Positions 29,296-29,429 of a DNA stretch of 29,429 bases are shown one piece after another. Below the pieces are notes generated by a model. That model ran no database searches, was not told the DNA's origin, and was given only the letters and a program-made list of their open reading frames with translations. The number at the start of each line of letters is the position of its first letter. The first letter of the stretch is position 1. A program made the translations under genes and the position numbers. Location of the stretch: positions 1 to 29,429 of the forward strand of contig CAYXFZ010000021.1 of the NCBI GenBank assembly GCA_964464385.1. Reading direction: 5' to 3'. This DNA comes from CAYXFZ01 sp964464385. Its GTDB lineage: Bacteria; Planctomycetota; UBA1135.

Positions 29296-29429
29296 ATGGC
29301 TGCTAAAAGAAAAACCAAGAAGCGCAAGGCCGTCAAGAAAAAGGCGACCAAGCGCAAAGCTGCGAAACGTAAGGCCAAGCGCAAGCCTGCCAAGCGCAAA
29401 GCTGCGAAGCGGAAAGCCAAGCGCAAGCC
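29296..29429 (+). CDS. Histone H1-like Lys/Arg/Ala-repeat DNA-binding protein (truncated by the window end)
   Basis: The visible 44 residues start MAAKRKTKKRKAVKKKATKR and continue as a Lys/Arg/Ala repeat of the H1 C-terminal/HC2 type, expected to coat DNA or RNA non-specifically. A 14-residue (42-nt) period is visible: KRKAAKRKAKRKP recurs as KRKAAKRKAKRK. Unlike nearly all other genes here, it has an SD-like GGAG (29287-29290) five nucleotides before the ATG. The rest of the gene is outside the window, so length and any globular domain are unknown. Low-complexity basic composition makes family assignment approximate. Confidence 0.75.
   Translation, partial: MAAKRKTKKRKAVKKKATKRKAAKRKAKRKPAKRKAAKRKAKRK

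Noticed and set aside
29157..29426. Hydrophobic-looking minus-strand frame opposite the H1-like gene
   Set aside because: It is the antisense of a Lys/Arg repeat and yields Leu/Arg/Ala repeats by composition only.
1..29429. CRISPR arrays, prophage, toxin-antitoxin or restriction systems
   Set aside because: No regularly spaced repeats, phage genes or defence-gene signatures were seen. Apart from the RAYT element and its miniature, the window is housekeeping and secreted-protein genes.

Overview
The window looks like chromosomal DNA from an uncultivated, fairly GC-rich bacterium, most plausibly planctomycete-like. That placement is inferred from four things: several signal-peptide proteins built from a recurring beta-sandwich module, a membrane-anchored coiled-coil protein of the kind common in that phylum, an L28 variant with an inserted basic segment, and a Lys/Arg-repeat histone H1-like gene. 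Almost no start codon has a Shine-Dalgarno motif. Coding density is very high: three convergent gene pairs overlap at their ends and one divergent pair is separated by only 14 nt. Two runs of exactly 10 N (577-586 and 8933-8942) are assembly placeholders. The first makes metH look frameshifted when it is probably intact.

Layout. 1-3339 (minus): a fused homocysteine methyltransferase/methylene-THF reductase followed by cobalamin-type methionine synthase, together a methionine and one-carbon unit. 3347-4571: a REP-associated tyrosine transposase (RAYT) bounded by 19-nt inverted repeats. 4570-9969: a small secreted protein, an isocitrate-dehydrogenase-family enzyme, an alpha/beta hydrolase, a large secreted protein and an MmgE/PrpD protein. 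10010-12175: a short-chain dehydrogenase, an unlisted 59-residue membrane protein and thioredoxin reductase. 12160-15359 (minus): coaE, rho and a SenB-like glycosyltransferase. 15433-18835 (plus): a coiled-coil membrane protein with a BRCT-like tail, tatC, cinA and tRNA-Gln(UUG). 18919-19917: a secreted FGE/SUMF1-like protein that appears to have lost its core. 19928-19990: a 63-nt palindromic miniature of the RAYT element. 19980-21316 (minus): thyA-folA. 21374-23496: two secreted proteins, the second with Asp-box repeats. 23465-28534 (minus): a complete glycine cleavage operon, gcvT-gcvH-gcvPA-gcvPB, plus a lipoyl-attachment gene (lipM-like). It is preceded by a near-consensus promoter and a clear single-aptamer glycine riboswitch. 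28774-29429 (plus): rpmB with a near-consensus promoter, then the start of an H1-like gene.

Functionally, much of the window is C1/folate metabolism: MTHFR/MetH, ThyA/FolA, and the glycine cleavage system with its own lipoylation enzyme and glycine sensor. The most unusual structure is the RAYT gene with terminal inverted repeats. Its two ends, joined together, are recognisable 15 kb away as a miniature element that has supplied the stop codon of folA. A second recurring pattern is hairpins directly against SD-less start codons (trxB, the FGE-like gene, the Asp-box gene, rpmB, gcvT).
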